NCBI GenBank assembly: GCA_002329625.1
Contig: DCTP01000130.1
Location: 32,751 to 39,808, forward strand
Reading direction: 5' to 3'
DNA: 7,058 nucleotides
From: Leptolinea sp. UBA1437
GTDB lineage: Bacteria; Chloroflexota; Anaerolineae; Anaerolineales; Anaerolineaceae
Numbering within the stretch: the first letter of the stretch is position 1; each line of letters begins with the position of its first letter. The notes below the pieces were generated by a model. It saw nothing but the letters and a program-made list of their open reading frames with translations, had not been told where the DNA came from and did not search any database. The position numbers and the translations under genes were made by a program. Shown here piece after piece: positions 5,262 to 7,058 of this stretch.

Positions 5262-7058
5262 ATGAATCGAATAAATGAGTATAACCTTGCTTGGCTGGAA
5301 GATCCGCAAATTTTCGCCGTAAATCGTATCGCTGCTCATTCGGATCACGATCTGATCGATGAATCGGGAGCGATCATCCCGCCTTTTTCTTTGAACGGGA
5401 AATGGGATTTCTTGTATTATGAAAAACTTGAGGACATTGACTTTAATATTATTTCCGATCCAAATCAATCAGCCAATTTTCAATCTATTATTGTTCCCGG
5501 GCATCTGCAATTGCAGGGATTTGGAAAACCGCAATATGTAAACACCCAATATCCCTGGGATGGGATTGAAAAACTGATCCCTCCGCAAATTCCCAAGAGC
5601 GTTAATCCGGCGGGGTTCTATATTCGATCTTTTGATCTGCCGGACCATTTTGATCCGGAAAGCACCCGGATTTCATTTCAGGGCGTCGAAAGTTGTTTTT
5701 ATGTTTGGCTGAACGGCGGTTTTATCGGATATAGCGAAGACAGCTTTACTCCGGCTGAATTTGATCTAAGCCCTTTTCTGAAAAAGAAGGATAACCGGAT
5801 TTGCGTGCTGGTCGTCCGCTTTTGCAGCGGTAGTTGGATGGAGGATCAGGATTTTTGGCGATTTTCCGGGATTTTCCGCGATGTATTTTTATACCAAATC
5901 GCCGCCGTCCATATTCAGGATATCGAAATAAAGACGCGCCTGAATGATGATTACAGCCTGGCATGGGTTGAAGCAAATATCCTACTGTGGAATAAATATC
6001 TTCAAGACGTCACCGTTTTATTTTCGGTAGCAGATGGGAAACAAACTAAATCGATTCATTTCGAGGCGCCGCATGACGAAAGAAATTGCTCTTTTTCACT
6101 GGAGATCAAAAATCCGAATCTATGGAATGCGGAGGAACCCTATCTCTATCAAGCAGAGATAAGCATCAACGAGACAGAATCAGGCCATTTTATTTCTGCG
6201 GCACGGACGGAAATTGGATTCCGGCGGTTTGAAATAAAAGACAAAGTGATGATGCTAAATGGAAAAAGGATTATCTTCAAAGGGATCAATCGGCAGGAAT
6301 TTTATTCGAAAAAAGGGAGAGCGATTGATGCCGAGGATATTGAAGAAGATCTCAAGATACTCAAACGGAATAATTTCAACGCTATCCGAACTTCTCATTA
6401 TCCCAATAATAGTGTTTTTTATCGCTTATGCGATCGATACGGATTCTATGTTATCGATGAAGCAAATCTGGAAACCCATGGGACTTGGATGGTTCTGGGA
6501 AAAGTTATTCAAAATGATTTTATTATTCCGGATGATAAACCCGTTTGGGAAGCCGCTGTCATCGATCGAGCAAAATCAATGTTGGAGCGCGATAAGAACC
6601 ATGCCTGCATTTTAATGTGGTCTTGCGGAAATGAATCCTATGGCGGGTCGGTAATCAAAGCCATGTCGGATTGGTTTCACCGGCGCGATTCTTCACGCCT
6701 TGTCCACTATGAAGGAATTTCATTCGACCGGCGTTATGATGATACCAGTGACGTGGAAAGCCGAATGTATGCCAAACCGGCCGAAATCGAAAATTATTTA
6801 ATTAACAACCCCGCCAAACCGTTCATTCTCTGTGAGTTTGCCCATTCAATGGGAAACTCCTTCGGTAATGTTCACAAGTATATGGAACTGACAGAAAAGT
6901 ACCCGCTCTTTCAAGGCGGGTTCATTTGGGATTTTATGGATCAGGCTTTACTGGCAAAAGATGAAAACGGGAATGAATATTTTGCTGTTGGCGGCAATTT
7001 CGATGACCAACCAAATGATGGCTATTTTTGCGGTGACGGTTTGTTGTTTGCCGACAGG
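5262..7058 (+). CDS. lacZ: Beta-galactosidase, GH2 long LacZ type (3' end beyond the window)
   Basis: The frame is open to the right edge, giving 599 residues of a protein that in E. coli is 1,024 long; the rest of the barrel and the C-terminal beta-galactosidase domains are missing. In order it has the N-terminal sugar-binding domain (about 45-215, with VPGHLQLQGF and EDQDFWRFSGIFRDV), an Ig-like domain (about 217-325) and the TIM barrel from about 330. The acid/base Glu is E458 in WSCGNES (LacZ E461) and the nucleophile is E525 in ILCEFAHSMGNS (LacZ E537). Also present are D197, H379, E404, H406 and W556, matching LacZ D201, H391, E416, H418 and W568. The position of LacZ H357 is Gln (Q345 in NRQEF). 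No signal peptide is visible, so it is cytoplasmic and hydrolyses imported galactosides to galactose plus the aglycone sugar. An in-frame ATG at 5250 is possible, but its only ribosome site abuts it; 5262 is preferred, with AAGGG 12 bases upstream. Confidence 0.95.
   Translation, partial: MNRINEYNLAWLEDPQIFAVNRIAAHSDHDLIDESGAIIPPFSLNGKWDFLYYEKLEDIDFNIISDPNQSANFQSIIVPGHLQLQGFGKPQYVNTQYPWDGIEKLIPPQIPKSVNPAGFYIRSFDLPDHFDPESTRISFQGVESCFYVWLNGGFIGYSEDSFTPAEFDLSPFLKKKDNRICVLVVRFCSGSWMEDQDFWRFSGIFRDVFLYQIAAVHIQDIEIKTRLNDDYSLAWVEANILLWNKYLQDVTVLFSVADGKQTKSIHFEAPHDERNCSFSLEIKNPNLWNAEEPYLYQAEISINETESGHFISAARTEIGFRRFEIKDKVMMLNGKRIIFKGINRQEFYSKKGRAIDAEDIEEDLKILKRNNFNAIRTSHYPNNSVFYRLCDRYGFYVIDEANLETHGTWMVLGKVIQNDFIIPDDKPVWEAAVIDRAKSMLERDKNHACILMWSCGNESYGGSVIKAMSDWFHRRDSSRLVHYEGISFDRRYDDTSDVESRMYAKPAEIENYLINNPAKPFILCEFAHSMGNSFGNVHKYMELTEKYPLFQGGFIWDFMDQALLAKDENGNEYFAVGGNFDDQPNDGYFCGDGLLFADR

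Noticed and set aside
6259..6615. A 118-codon plus-strand frame with a hydrophobic stretch
   Set aside because: It overlaps, out of frame, the well-conserved barrel region of lacZ; the hydrophobicity is a frame-shift artefact.

Overview
The window reads as one carbohydrate-uptake locus of a moderately AT-rich bacterium, specialised for lactose or another beta-galactoside, next to an unrelated anion-transporter gene. The LacI-type regulator and the long LacZ resemble proteins of anaerobic Firmicutes. The solute-binding protein, however, has a signal peptidase I type leader and no lipobox cysteine. That is unusual for a monoderm and would fit a diderm such as a spirochaete, or lateral acquisition. 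I cannot settle the phylum from the sequence.

Layout: bases 1-49 hold no recognisable gene. A complete TauE/SafE-type membrane protein (50-832, +) converges on a LacI-family repressor gene (892-1914, -), with a short gap of 59 bases and no convincing terminator. A divergent, AT-rich control region (1915-2163) follows. It carries a likely sigma70-type promoter on each strand and three copies of a palindromic core, TTAGTAA. One copy overlaps the repressor's own -35 and one sits just upstream of the -35 of the operon. Rightward from there run a sugar ABC solute-binding protein (2164-3432), a strong 15-bp stem-loop, two MalF/MalG-type permeases (3502-4431 and 4428-5246, overlapping by ATGA) and a GH2 beta-galactosidase (5262 to the right edge, cut off after 599 codons).

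The gene order binding protein - permease - permease - beta-galactosidase with a divergent LacI-type repressor is that of known ABC-type lactose operons, such as lacEFGZK of Agrobacterium radiobacter. The likely scheme is that the binding protein captures a galactoside outside the membrane, the two permeases import it with an ATPase not seen here, and the cytoplasmic LacZ hydrolyses it. The repressor would release the TTAGTAA sites when an inducer is bound. I see no previously undescribed system. The points worth a second look are the operator array, the intercistronic stem-loop, a Gln in place of an active-site His in LacZ, the non-lipoprotein binding protein and the missing ATPase.
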